Shown piece after piece: positions 54,740 through 63,005 of a stretch of DNA of 64,000 nt (position 1 is its first letter; each line of letters starts with the position of its first letter). The translations under genes were made by a program, and so were the position numbers. Source of the stretch: Oceanobacillus polygoni (lineage in GTDB: Bacteria > Bacillota > Bacilli > Bacillales > Amphibacillaceae); NCBI RefSeq assembly GCF_008304605.1, contig NZ_PIJY01000041.1, positions 41,608-105,607 on the forward strand, written 5' to 3'. Under the pieces are notes generated by a model. It searched no databases and was not told the origin of the DNA. It worked only from the letters and a program-made list of their open reading frames with translations.

Positions 54740-55051
54740 TTAATGGTACCAATCATAACAAGCTAAACTATTATAAAATAGCTCGCGATTCCTGCGTATT
54801 GTTTTCATATTGTAAGTAGTGTCATAGACGGCTTTTATTTCTATGACACTATTTACAATAGCAGCTAATGTTTCCAGCTCCAATTGTTTAAACAAAGTGA
54901 TAGCCTCAGGGACTTTCATGGTTAGCATTATCAACCTACATAATGGTGTTAGTTTATAGGCCTTCCCTTTTGGCATTTGATAGATTTTAGAGGTAGAAGC
55001 ATTGTCAAATATAGACAAGTTTTTATAATACTCCGCATTATTCCCAGCCAA
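54740..55051 (-). CDS. Hypothetical protein
   Basis: 103 residues from TTG 55051 after GAGGGAATA. Soluble, helical (LTMKVPEAITLFKQLELETL, AAIVNSVIEIKAVYDTTYN), basic middle. No family recognised. An 18-bp inverted repeat (54811-54857) lies inside the frame, which is unusual for coding sequence and lowers confidence. It might be a small orphan gene or part of a decayed mobile gene. Confidence 0.4.
   Translation of the reverse strand: MAGNNAEYYKNLSIFDNASTSKIYQMPKGKAYKLTPLCRLIMLTMKVPEAITLFKQLELETLAAIVNSVIEIKAVYDTTYNMKTIRRNRELFYNSLACYDWYH
54811..54857. repeat. 18-bp inverted repeat (long hairpin)
   Basis: Arms 54811-54828 and 54840-54857 pair at all 18 positions, with one G-U pair, around an 11-base loop CGGCTTTTATT. 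No T-run follows on either strand. It could form a stable RNA hairpin or be a protein-binding site. Confidence 0.7.
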
Positions 55052-55440
55052 TATTCCCTCATTTGTGTCAAAAACAACTAAATATCAATCCAAATTGACG
55101 CGATATCTACATCTAAATTTTGAAAATATTTCACAAAAAGTGTTCAACTGTCTAATTTTGCACTAAACTACTAAGCAAAAAGCACAGTGAACACTCTTTT
55201 ACTTACACACATTTCAATATAAAAATTCTTGAAGTTATTAAGAAGCTGCAATCTATATATAGTAGTTTTCAATTCAATACTTAAGCTATAATCGTCTCTA
55301 TATCTTGCTCCAACAACCTTACACACCGTACCATACTCCTATCCATCCAACTTTTAATGTAAAGATGAAGCAACAAAATAACAGCACGAATTTCAGCTTA
55401 AATTGTTCATTAGTGTAATTTTATACACCATGTGATTTCA
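55052..55440. other. AT-rich intergenic region
   Basis: About 390 bases without a supported gene. AGTGTTCA (about 55138) and TGAACACT (about 55188) form a spaced inverted repeat flanked by A and T runs, which could be a long-loop terminator for either strand. The rest leads into HxlR-type site 3. Confidence 0.3.
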
Positions 55441-55479
55441 AAGTGCGTACTTCATTTGCTGAATAATCTAAATTATAAT
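55441..55479 (+). promoter_or_regulatory. HxlR-type box plus -10, site 3 (cupin-permease)
   Basis: AAGTGCGTACTT (55441-55452), 21 bp, TATAAT (55474-55479); the -35 position is TTCATT. It drives a 220-base leader and then the cupin and EAT-family permease genes. Confidence 0.78.
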
Positions 55480-55513
55480 AAATTAACACATTACTTGAAA
55501 GGAGTGCCAAAAT

Positions 55514-55558
55514 ATGAACTTTAAGTTTTTTAGGGTGGTGCAACAAAATAGTTCTTGA
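55514..55558 (+). CDS. 14-codon leader ORF
   Basis: ATG after GAAAGGAG, encoding MNFKFFRVVQQNSS, stop TGA. It begins about 28 bases from the predicted transcript start. Same length as the leader ORF at site 2. Candidate regulatory uORF. Confidence 0.35.
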   Translation: MNFKFFRVVQQNSS

Positions 55559-55706
55559 GTATACCATGACGAAAGACAAGAATGTTAAAACATCTTGTAA
55601 TTGCAGATAGCTAGATAGGAAAAAACGACACCATTTCAAAACAGAGATTTACGAAGAATAGTTATACAGAAATTCAGTTGTAAACTATTGTATTGGAGTG
55701 ATAAAG

Positions 55707-56084
55707 ATGACTGGAACAACAATATCAAAAATAAATTACAAGTATTTAAATCAAGGACCTGGTATACAACTGATTAAAGCAGGTAGTTATGAGCCGAAAA
55801 AACTTACAAATAACATTCAACTTTTTGATATACCTATAAGTTCAACGCAAATGGGTTACTTTGATATGAATAAAGATGAATTTGCGATCACTTATGAGTT
55901 ATTAGAAATACAAACAGTTACAAAAGGAAAGATTGTTGTAAGAGACGATAAAGGCAGGAAATTTTCAGCTGAAGAAGGTGATGTACTCATTTTCACACCT
56001 ACTACAACAGCTATTTTTGATGGGGAAAGTGATGGAAGCGCTATCTATACAACACATCATCAATCTGAGTATGCAATAAAGTGA
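55707..56084 (+). CDS. Cupin-domain protein (EutQ-like)
   Basis: 125 residues. Cupin barrel with ITYELLEIQTVTKGKIVVRD, AEEGDVLIFTPTTTAIFDG and a histidine pair near the end (YTTHHQSE). It resembles the ethanolamine-utilisation EutQ-type cupins. The enzymatic or sensory role is unknown; in front of an amine permease it may process or sense the amine. ATG 55707 after TTGGAGTG; a GTG at 55698 is within the site. The permease follows after 152 bases without a terminator. Confidence 0.75.
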   Translation: MTGTTISKINYKYLNQGPGIQLIKAGSYEPKKLTNNIQLFDIPISSTQMGYFDMNKDEFAITYELLEIQTVTKGKIVVRDDKGRKFSAEEGDVLIFTPTTTAIFDGESDGSAIYTTHHQSEYAIK

Positions 56085-56236
56085 GTAAGTGAGCCGTATT
56101 CTTTGGACAAGACCAATTCACCAATTCAACAAACTGAACAGCTACATCTCCCTGTGGATGGCGTATTTTCATGTGAAAATCCTTTTCAAGCGTAAACGAG
56201 GAATTCAAATATCTACCAAAATAAGGAGGGAAAATT

Positions 56237-57610
56237 TTGAGTAATACTAATTTGGAATTAAAAAAGGTTTTAGGTCCTATACAAATATGGGGACTAGGCG
56301 TGGGAATCGTTATTTCGGGTTCATATTTTGGTTGGAACTACGGTCTAGCTGAATCAGGTTTAATTGGGATGTTAATTGCTACGGCAGTAATCGGTCTTAT
56401 GTATGTAACATTGTGTTTATCATTATCGGAGTTAACGACATCAATGCCGCATGCTGGAGGAGCATATGCCTTTACTAGAAGAGCAATGGGCCCATTTGCT
56501 GGGTTTCTTACGGGCGTAGGGGTTACATTGGAATTTGCGGTAGGTACAGCGGTGTTTACCTCAGGGGCAGGTTATTACGTAAATTTCCTAATTCCTGCAA
56601 TCGATCCTATTCTAGCTGCTGCAGTTTTATATATCTTTTTCTTTATTGTTCATATTTTAGGTGTAAATGAATTTGCTACAATCGAGATGATTCTCGTAAC
56701 GATATCAGTAGCAGTTGTTCTTCTTTTCTCTTTTTATGGCATGCCACATATTACCGCCGAGAAATTATTTGAAGGCGGACTTATTCCGGGGGGAATTTCT
56801 GGTATATGGGCTGCTCTACCTTACGCGATGTGGTTGTATATTTGCATGGAAATGTTACCAATGCTGTCTGAAGAATGTCGTGACCCCGTTAAGGACATGC
56901 CTAAAGGGATTATGAGAGCAATATTCACGCTTGTTATCCTTGCGTTCCTTGTAGTCACAGTTACCGTTGGCCTTGGTGGAGCTGCTGGAGCATCAGTTGA
57001 AGAAAACCCACTTTCCTATGCGATTGCCACTGGTATTAATGGTAATTCATGGTTAATTAGTGTTCTCTCTGTAGTTGGTTTATTCGGAATGCTTTCAAGC
57101 TTAGCAGGAGCAATTTTAGCTTATTCCCGACAAACTTTTGCATTGTCAAGAGCTGGTTACTTTCCTAAATTTCTATCTAAATTAAATGAGAAGCGTCGCA
57201 CACCTTATATGGCAATCCTTGTTCCTGGTGCAATGGGATTCGTGTTTGTTCTAATGTTTAACCCGGATCGATTAATTTTAATAGCTACGTTTGGAGCATT
57301 AGTGTCTTACGTTATGATGAACATATCACTAATGGTCTTAAGGAAAAGAGAACCTAATCTGATTCGCCCGTATAAAGCACCATTTTACCCATTAGGTCCT
57401 ATCGTTTGTATTATTATTAGCATAATTGCTCTATTCTCAAGTATTTTTAAGGATCCTATATTCTTCCTAATTAACATCGGTATTTTTGCTGCAGCAACTA
57501 TTTATTACTTTACATGGGCAAGGTATCGTATTAACAAAGATGCTCCAGAAGAACAATTTGCTGCATTTTACGAAGTAGAAGAACAGATAAAAAGAACCCC
57601 TTCTGCGTAA
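56237..57610 (+). CDS. APC-family amine permease, ethanolamine-transporter (EAT) type
   Basis: 457 residues, twelve membrane spans. The EAT-family N-terminal signature GIVISGSYFGWNYGLAESG is present, then SELTTSMPHAGGAYAFTRRAMGPFAGFLTG and SLAGAILAYSRQTFALSRAG. EAT permeases import ethanolamine and related amines. In this cluster, N-methylated amines are the inferred substrate of the demethylase and hence perhaps of this permease. TTG 56237 after AAGGAGGG. Second gene behind HxlR-type site 3. Confidence 0.86.
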   Translation: MSNTNLELKKVLGPIQIWGLGVGIVISGSYFGWNYGLAESGLIGMLIATAVIGLMYVTLCLSLSELTTSMPHAGGAYAFTRRAMGPFAGFLTGVGVTLEFAVGTAVFTSGAGYYVNFLIPAIDPILAAAVLYIFFFIVHILGVNEFATIEMILVTISVAVVLLFSFYGMPHITAEKLFEGGLIPGGISGIWAALPYAMWLYICMEMLPMLSEECRDPVKDMPKGIMRAIFTLVILAFLVVTVTVGLGGAAGASVEENPLSYAIATGINGNSWLISVLSVVGLFGMLSSLAGAILAYSRQTFALSRAGYFPKFLSKLNEKRRTPYMAILVPGAMGFVFVLMFNPDRLILIATFGALVSYVMMNISLMVLRKREPNLIRPYKAPFYPLGPIVCIIISIIALFSSIFKDPIFFLINIGIFAAATIYYFTWARYRINKDAPEEQFAAFYEVEEQIKRTPSA

Positions 57611-57648
57611 TAGATCGATTTTATGTAATCGCTTACCACAGTATTCCA

Positions 57649-57690
57649 TTGAGCCACTTGTTCTACTACATTAATAAAATAGTGGCTCAA
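57649..57690 (+). terminator. Hairpin terminator after the permease
   Basis: TTGAGCCACT / AGTGGCTCAA, 10-bp perfect stem with a long 22-base loop; poor T-run. Confidence 0.55.
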
Positions 57691-57831
57691 AACTATTATT
57701 GCTATGCGATACGTTCCAGTTTAGACAGCTTTTCCATTAATGTCAGAATCATGGACAATATAAATTATAATTTCCTTTTAACGAAATAAAGCGATGTATA
57801 TTAATGAGGAATTATATACTATATGAATTAA

Positions 57832-57870
57832 AAGTGCGTACTTTATTCAGTTATTAATCTAATTTATAAT
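57832..57870 (+). promoter_or_regulatory. HxlR-type box plus -10, site 4 (N-demethylase operon)
   Basis: AAGTGCGTACTT (57832-57843), 21 bp, TATAAT (57865-57870); the -35 position is TTTATT. Same geometry as sites 1-3. Confidence 0.78.
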
Positions 57871-57912
57871 AAAGTACATATCAAAACAATAAACAGAAAG
57901 GAGCAACCAAAC

Positions 57913-57921
57913 ATGGGCTAA
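57913..57921 (+). other. Two-codon start-stop ORF in the leader
   Basis: ATG GGC TAA, eight bases after a perfect GAAAGGAG (57897-57904) and about 36 bases from the predicted transcript start. Ribosomes would initiate and stop at once, which can hold or pause a ribosome in the leader. Candidate regulatory element. Confidence 0.35.
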
Positions 57922-58253
57922 ATAATTTCTTACACCTATTGAAAAAAAGCAAAACAGTATTGTAGGTAAGATTAAACAAAAGCGAAATCATAAGTCGCGA
58001 TGTCTTCTTATCATGTGTTGTCAATTGTAGTATTACTAGATAGGAAAACGATAAGGATTTGCTAAAAACAAGGAACGACAACCAGGATGTTCTTGCCCAC
58101 TTCAACTATCGGAAATAATGAAAGCGTTATCTAAATAACGATAATGTAAGTAATTGTAAGGAAGGAGCAGGTAGAGAGACTATATCGATTTAATTGTGTT
58201 AATAAAAACCAGTAAGCCTATTATAAGATAGCTTACTAAGGAGGAATAACATA

Positions 58254-59237
58254 ATGGTTTTCCAAAGCGCAAATATTATGAGCAAGCCTTTATTAGATCG
58301 CTTTCCATTCCCTTTTGATTCAGATTCCTATCGATATTCTAATAATTCTAGAAAGCTTGATCCACCGAATGTACTTGACATTACTCCAGAGTACTTTGAA
58401 GAAATCAAACTAAAACGAAAGCTCTTAGAGAATAGAAAAGAACAGACTTTCCAATCCTTCCCACATTCTATCGAAGCACAGTGGGAAATATTAGAAATGA
58501 TTATGAACGAAATGATAGCAAATCACCCAAACTATTTTAGTCTAAAGAAAGAAAGAGATTACTGGATATTTCAAAACCACTTGCTAGGAGAAGAACAAAC
58601 CTTTACTTTTGGAGATCTTTCTAGTTTACCCTGTGAACCATTAGATTTTATTGGTCGACATGTCCAAGAAGATTTAATTTATCTGGGACAAAGAGATGGG
58701 AAGCTTTATATGGATGCTGGACAGCTATGTTTCCCTGCCGATTGGTCAATTGCATTTGACTTAGGTATGGAATTTTTAGAAATTCATACTCCTGTTCCCC
58801 AACCCTTTACTGGAACCGGGCTCGTGGAGAAGGTTCGAGACTTTTTATTAAGAATGGAAGCCGGAGAGCCTTGGACCAGATATAATTGGACATTAACAGT
58901 TGAGCATATCCTGGATACTGCTCCGGAAACATTTGGTGAATGGGGTACTAAAAAGGAAAATGTTACTGCATTCAACGCTGGTCAACTTGTTAATTTACGA
59001 GTGGAAGATCAAAGGCTATTTCGCCTACCACTTAGTAATGGTATCTTATTTAGTATTCACACACACCTGATTACTTTAGAAGAGCTAACGAACAATGCCC
59101 AATGGAAATATCAATTTTATAATATATTAGATGATATACCGAATGAACTAGCAGAGTATAAAGGGTTTATCTCTTATAAAGACAAAGTCTTAAAATACTT
59201 GGAACAGAGGATAGCAGACTCTTCTTCAATTAAATAA
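58254..59237 (+). CDS. Heme-dependent oxidative N-demethylase, heme subunit (DUF3445)
   Basis: 327 residues, the DUF3445 family, whose characterised members are the heme (PAS-fold) subunits of dimethylamine monooxygenase/oxidative N-demethylase. Visible blocks: SRKLDPPNVLDITPEYFEEI, LGQRDGKLYMDAGQLCFPAD, TPVPQPFTGTGLVEKVRDFL, PWTRYNWTLTVEH and the late histidine region FSIHTHLITLEEL. The enzyme oxidises secondary N-methylamines to primary amines and formaldehyde with O2 and electrons from NAD(P)H. First of three genes behind HxlR-type site 4; AAGGAGG before ATG 58254. Confidence 0.85.
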   Translation: MVFQSANIMSKPLLDRFPFPFDSDSYRYSNNSRKLDPPNVLDITPEYFEEIKLKRKLLENRKEQTFQSFPHSIEAQWEILEMIMNEMIANHPNYFSLKKERDYWIFQNHLLGEEQTFTFGDLSSLPCEPLDFIGRHVQEDLIYLGQRDGKLYMDAGQLCFPADWSIAFDLGMEFLEIHTPVPQPFTGTGLVEKVRDFLLRMEAGEPWTRYNWTLTVEHILDTAPETFGEWGTKKENVTAFNAGQLVNLRVEDQRLFRLPLSNGILFSIHTHLITLEELTNNAQWKYQFYNILDDIPNELAEYKGFISYKDKVLKYLEQRIADSSSIK

Positions 59238-59255
59238 AAGAAGGGAAGAAAGAAT

Positions 59256-60083
59256 ATGCGTACAATTAAATGTAAGATTACTAAAATAGAGAAGACATTT
59301 AATCAAGGCCATGTGGTTGAAGCTGAGCTGATTGAAGGTTCTATTCCGAACTTAATTACCTATGCAGATCATGTGAAAAGCGATGGAACCATTTTTCAAA
59401 TTCCAACCTATCTAATAGAAACAACCAACAAAGATATTTGTCGGCTTTATTTCCATACTACACCCAACAATGATGAATGGCTTTTTAACTTTGAGGGTAC
59501 TTTTTTTGAACTTCATGTTTCAGAATATTCAAATTTTATCATTCCCCAACACTGTAAGAAAATGTTACTGTTAATTGAAGAATCGGCTCTTTTTGAGAAT
59601 CTAATAATTATTGACTTTCTTGGTATTCATAAGATAAAGACCGACGTTTATATTAAAACAGAAGCGCAAGGAGAATTGCTAAATTATCTTCAACGAAGGA
59701 TGAACAATAACATTACTTTATTACCGTCCTTAGAAACGCGTACAGTGCATTCTATTTTTACCAACCAAGAAATCGGGACAAGGTTATACATTTCTGGATC
59801 CTGGTCGATGATCAATCATTTGAAAAACATTGCTTTTGAAATAGGTTTAACAGATGATGAAATTCAGTTCAAGGGCTTGGGAGTACAAAAGGAAAAAATA
59901 ATGTGTGTAAAATGCTATTCTTTTAATATTAATGAAACAAATGATGAGATAGAGGAAATGAATTGCGTTCATTGTAATACTACGCTTGAGGTTTCTAGTC
60001 ATTATTCAAGAAGACTTGGTGCATATCTTGGTTATGTTAAAGCTGTCGAAGCAGTAGTAGGTGCGGAAAGGAGAAAAAAATAA
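59256..60083 (+). CDS. DmmA-like subunit of the N-demethylase, zinc-ribbon C-terminus
   Basis: 275 residues. The N-terminal 200 residues resemble the FDR-like domain of DmmA-family subunits. The C-terminal block CVKC...CVHC (Cys217, 220, 237, 240) followed by LEVSSHYSRRLGAYLGYV is the signature of this subunit. The four cysteines can bind zinc, or iron in a rubredoxin-like site for electron transfer. It lies between the heme subunit and the reductase, 18 bases after the first gene and one base before the next start, so the three form one complex by context. Confidence 0.8.
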   Translation: MRTIKCKITKIEKTFNQGHVVEAELIEGSIPNLITYADHVKSDGTIFQIPTYLIETTNKDICRLYFHTTPNNDEWLFNFEGTFFELHVSEYSNFIIPQHCKKMLLLIEESALFENLIIIDFLGIHKIKTDVYIKTEAQGELLNYLQRRMNNNITLLPSLETRTVHSIFTNQEIGTRLYISGSWSMINHLKNIAFEIGLTDDEIQFKGLGVQKEKIMCVKCYSFNINETNDEIEEMNCVHCNTTLEVSSHYSRRLGAYLGYVKAVEAVVGAERRKK

Positions 60084-60084
60084 G

Positions 60085-61047
60085 ATGTCTGCAAATACAA
60101 TCGATGTTGTTGTCGAAGAGATTAGAAATGAATCTCCACAAGTTAAAAGTTTTAAATTAAAACCTTCTGACACCTCAAGACTATTACGCTGTGGCGCAGG
60201 GTCTCATGTTAAGACATATGTACAATTCGATCAGAATCTTTTTGAAAATAATTACTCCTTAATAAATGATCCGGATCAATCAGGTTACTACCAAATTGCT
60301 ATCCGTCGAAGTGATGAGTCAAAAGGTGGCTCGGTTTGCTGGCATGATCAGGTAAAAGAAGGAGACCAGCTGAAAATCAGTTATCCTAAAAATCATTTTT
60401 CACTAAGCTTCAGCGCTAAACACCATGTCCTAATTGCTGCTGGTATTGGGATAACTCCTTTTATTGCCATGGCAGCTGATTTGAAAAAGAAAGGAAAATC
60501 ATTTGAATTGCATTATGCTGCACGTTCAAATGATTTATGTGCTTTCCATTCATTTCTAAATTCAGTTTATCCAGACGAAACTCAATTTTATTTTTCAAAG
60601 CAAGGAAATAGGATGACAACGGATGTAATGAATAATCAACCAATCGGTACCCATGTTTATTTTTGCGGTCCCGAAAAAATGATAAATGAATATGCAGAAG
60701 CAGCAAGATCATATGGATATCCTGATTCGAATATTCATTTTGAACTTTTTGTCCCACCGGATTTTGGTCCAATGGAACCTTTCCAAGTTAAGCTAAATAA
60801 AAGCAATAAAATAGTTGAAGTACCAGAAGATAAATCTCTGCTTGATATTTTATTGAAACATGGTATTGATGCTCCATATTCATGTAAAATCGGAGGATGT
60901 GGCAGTTGTCAAGTTGATGTACTGGAAGGTGAAGTTGATCACAGAGATCTCTTCCTTACAGATAAAGAAAAAGAAGAAAAAAGTGTCATTTGCACATGTG
61001 TATCACGAGCAAAAGTAAAGAATGGCAGCATTGTTTTAGACTTATAG
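60085..61047 (+). CDS. PDR/VanB-family reductase subunit of the N-demethylase
   Basis: 320 residues: flavin domain (AGSHVKTYVQFDQNLFENNYSL, with RRSDESKGGSVCWHD), NAD domain (HVLIAAGIGITPFIAMAADL, VYFCGPEKMINEYAE) and a C-terminal plant-type 2Fe-2S ferredoxin (CKIGGCGSCQVDVLEGE ... ICTC). This is the FMN/2Fe-2S phthalate-dioxygenase-reductase layout. It feeds electrons from NAD(P)H to the heme subunit. ATG 60085 after GAAAGGAG; the frame from 60061 starts inside the upstream gene. A strong terminator ends the operon. Confidence 0.88.
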   Translation: MSANTIDVVVEEIRNESPQVKSFKLKPSDTSRLLRCGAGSHVKTYVQFDQNLFENNYSLINDPDQSGYYQIAIRRSDESKGGSVCWHDQVKEGDQLKISYPKNHFSLSFSAKHHVLIAAGIGITPFIAMAADLKKKGKSFELHYAARSNDLCAFHSFLNSVYPDETQFYFSKQGNRMTTDVMNNQPIGTHVYFCGPEKMINEYAEAARSYGYPDSNIHFELFVPPDFGPMEPFQVKLNKSNKIVEVPEDKSLLDILLKHGIDAPYSCKIGGCGSCQVDVLEGEVDHRDLFLTDKEKEEKSVICTCVSRAKVKNGSIVLDL

Positions 61048-61100
61048 TATCGTCCAACAAAACGACAAACCACTAAATTTAGGTATAGACTGCTAGCATT

Positions 61101-61142
61101 GCGCATCGATAATTGCGTAAAGACAATTATCGATGCGCTTTT
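61101..61142 (+). terminator. Intrinsic terminator of the N-demethylase operon
   Basis: GCGCATCGATAATTG / CAATTATCGATGCGC, 15-bp perfect stem, 8-base loop, four T. Confidence 0.93.
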
Positions 61143-61281
61143 ATTATAGTTAATATATGGAACTGAAGTTCTATCGCAAGCTAGGTTTGTCATAGATTTA
61201 GTTGCACCTTGTGTATAACTTTATGAAGAGTAAATAGATTAATTCTTTAATGTTTAAATACCAAGGAGGTTTCGATCGCTT

Positions 61282-62886
61282 GTGAGTGAACTATTAAAAG
61301 AATCAGTACTGGAAGAGACAAGCCCGGAAGATGATGGCAATTCTCGCGGATTAAAAAAAGAAATGACATGGAAGGATGCTTTTTGGTTTGCAACTGGGGT
61401 ACCAGCCTTAGTTTTATTTTCAATTGGGGCTATTGCAGCCACTGTAGGGGGGCTATCCTGGTTGGTTTGGACATTATCCATTTCAATTGGGTTTATTCAG
61501 TCTTTTGTTTATGCTGAAATTGCAGGTCTTTATCCGAAAAAGTCTGGTGGGGCATCTGTATATGGTGCTATGGCATGGGTGAAATATTCGAAGTTTTTAT
61601 CTGCAATGTCTATATGGAGCAACTGGATCGCTTGGACTCCTGTATTGGCTCTAGGAACGAAACTAGCTTCAGGTTTCGTCTTAACGACATTTTTCCCAAA
61701 TGCAGCTATTACTACGTGGGGTATTACACTGCTAAATTTAAGTTTTATACGCCCAGATCTTACAGTTCGTTTTGATTTTAGTTTCGTACTAGCTCTCGCT
61801 TTTCTTGCAGCTGTTTTTTTCATCCAAAATCTGGGTGCGGTAAATGCTGCACGTATTCAAAGAATTCTTGCTGTAGTGGCTCTGCTACCACTCCTTATTG
61901 TAGGAATCGTGCCGTTAATTACCAATGGAATTAATGTAGAAAATATAACCCCTAGTCTTCCGACTGGAGTTTCTTGGGATGCAGCAGGTTGGACGTTACT
62001 ATTTGGAGGATTGTTTTTAGCTGCTTGGTCTACGTATGCTTTTGAAACTGCTATCTGCTATACTAGTGAATTTAAAAACCCTAAAAAAGACACCTATAAA
62101 GCGATCATATTTTCAGGGCTATTATGTTTACTCGTATTCACACTTGTTCCGTTTTCCTTTCAAAACTTTTTCGGGCCAGATGGCTTACTAGACCCCGGTA
62201 TTGAAAGTGGTATGGGAGTAGGTTCAGCAATGGCCATGATGGTAGGCGGTGGTCTGCTAATAGAAACGATTCTTGTTCTATTGTTAATTCTCTCAACAGT
62301 ATTATCCATTATGACTTCTATGGGCGGATCGTCTCGTACAATATACCAAGGATCTGTGGATGGATGGTTTCCAAAGTTCATATCTCGTGTGAATCGTAAC
62401 GGGGCACCTACTGGAGCTATGTGGACAAATTTAGGTTTTAATGTTATTTTGCTTTCGTTGTCAGACTATACATTTATCCTCGCTATTTCAAATGTAAATT
62501 ATATTATATTTAACTTTTTCAATTTGAATGCTGGATGGATTCACAGGATGGATCGCCCAAACTGGGCACGACCGCTTAAAATACCGACTTGGCTTTTATC
62601 AATAAATGTTGTATTAGCTTTTGTAAATATCGCTTTCTTAGGTTTGGGTGCACTCGTTTGGGGTACAGGAACGCTCATATCAGGATTATTAGTTGCGTTA
62701 ATAGCTATTCCTTTGTTTGGGTACAGGCATTTCTTTAGAGACAAAGGTAAATTTCCTGAACCAATGCAAAACGATTATGAAGAAGAAGGATTCGTGAAAA
62801 AAGCAGGTATTTTACCATATATTGCGGTTGCTGCAGCAATCGTACTCATCATCATCACTAGTCAATTATCCGTTTATAGTCTTTAA
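61282..62886 (+). CDS. APC-superfamily amino acid/amine permease
   Basis: 534 residues, about twelve to fourteen membrane spans. LSISIGFIQSFVYAEIAGLYPKKSGG with MAWVKYSKFLSAMSIWSNWI, and CYTSEFKNPKKDTYKAI in the middle, mark an APC permease distinct from the EAT-type gene upstream. Acidic soluble N-terminus. The substrate is unknown; an amine or amino acid linked to the demethylase is an inference. The start is GTG 61282 with AAGGAGG rather far (12 bases). No HxlR-type box was found in the 140 bases after the preceding terminator. Confidence 0.82.
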   Translation: MSELLKESVLEETSPEDDGNSRGLKKEMTWKDAFWFATGVPALVLFSIGAIAATVGGLSWLVWTLSISIGFIQSFVYAEIAGLYPKKSGGASVYGAMAWVKYSKFLSAMSIWSNWIAWTPVLALGTKLASGFVLTTFFPNAAITTWGITLLNLSFIRPDLTVRFDFSFVLALAFLAAVFFIQNLGAVNAARIQRILAVVALLPLLIVGIVPLITNGINVENITPSLPTGVSWDAAGWTLLFGGLFLAAWSTYAFETAICYTSEFKNPKKDTYKAIIFSGLLCLLVFTLVPFSFQNFFGPDGLLDPGIESGMGVGSAMAMMVGGGLLIETILVLLLILSTVLSIMTSMGGSSRTIYQGSVDGWFPKFISRVNRNGAPTGAMWTNLGFNVILLSLSDYTFILAISNVNYIIFNFFNLNAGWIHRMDRPNWARPLKIPTWLLSINVVLAFVNIAFLGLGALVWGTGTLISGLLVALIAIPLFGYRHFFRDKGKFPEPMQNDYEEEGFVKKAGILPYIAVAAAIVLIIITSQLSVYSL

Positions 62887-62893
62887 GGTTATT

Positions 62894-62930
62894 GAAAAAG
62901 CCCAATCTCTTTGTGAAATTGGGCTTTTTC
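62894..62930 (+). terminator. Intrinsic terminator of the APC permease
   Basis: GAAAAAGCCCAAT / ATTGGGCTTTTTC, 13-bp stem; works on both strands. Confidence 0.9.
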
Positions 62931-62966
62931 AATATACTTTTTTCACCTAATGACAAGGCATATTTA

Positions 62967-63004
62967 AAACGGAGACTATAGAGCATAGTAAAACATCTCC
63001 GTTT
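62967..63004 (-). terminator. Terminator of the hxl operon
   Basis: AAACGGAGA / TCTCCGTTT with an inner CTAT/ATAG stem, followed on the minus strand by TAAAT; two bases after the small zinc-ribbon gene. Confidence 0.75.
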
Positions 63005-63005
63005 T

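Larger units (their letters stand above)
57691..58253 (+). other. Promoter region and long leader of the N-demethylase operon
   Basis: Holds HxlR-type site 4 (57832-57870) and a leader of about 375 bases. The leader has a GAAAGGAG site followed by ATG-GGC-TAA (57913), a segment (58018-58051) homologous to the leader of the cupin-permease unit, and a hairpin AGTAAG-C-CTAT / ATAG-CTTACT (58211-58237) right before the AAGGAGG of the first gene. Confidence 0.6.

Noticed and set aside
55138..55195. Inverted repeat AGTGTTCA/TGAACACT as an insertion-sequence end pair
   Set aside because: Only about 43 bases lie between the arms and no transposase fragment is recognisable; a long-loop terminator is as likely.
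55421..58105. Two minus-strand ORFs opposite the site 3 and site 4 leaders (55421-55639 and 57881-58105), both starting MKW
   Set aside because: Neither has a ribosome site. Their resemblance follows from the homologous leader DNA, not from a protein.
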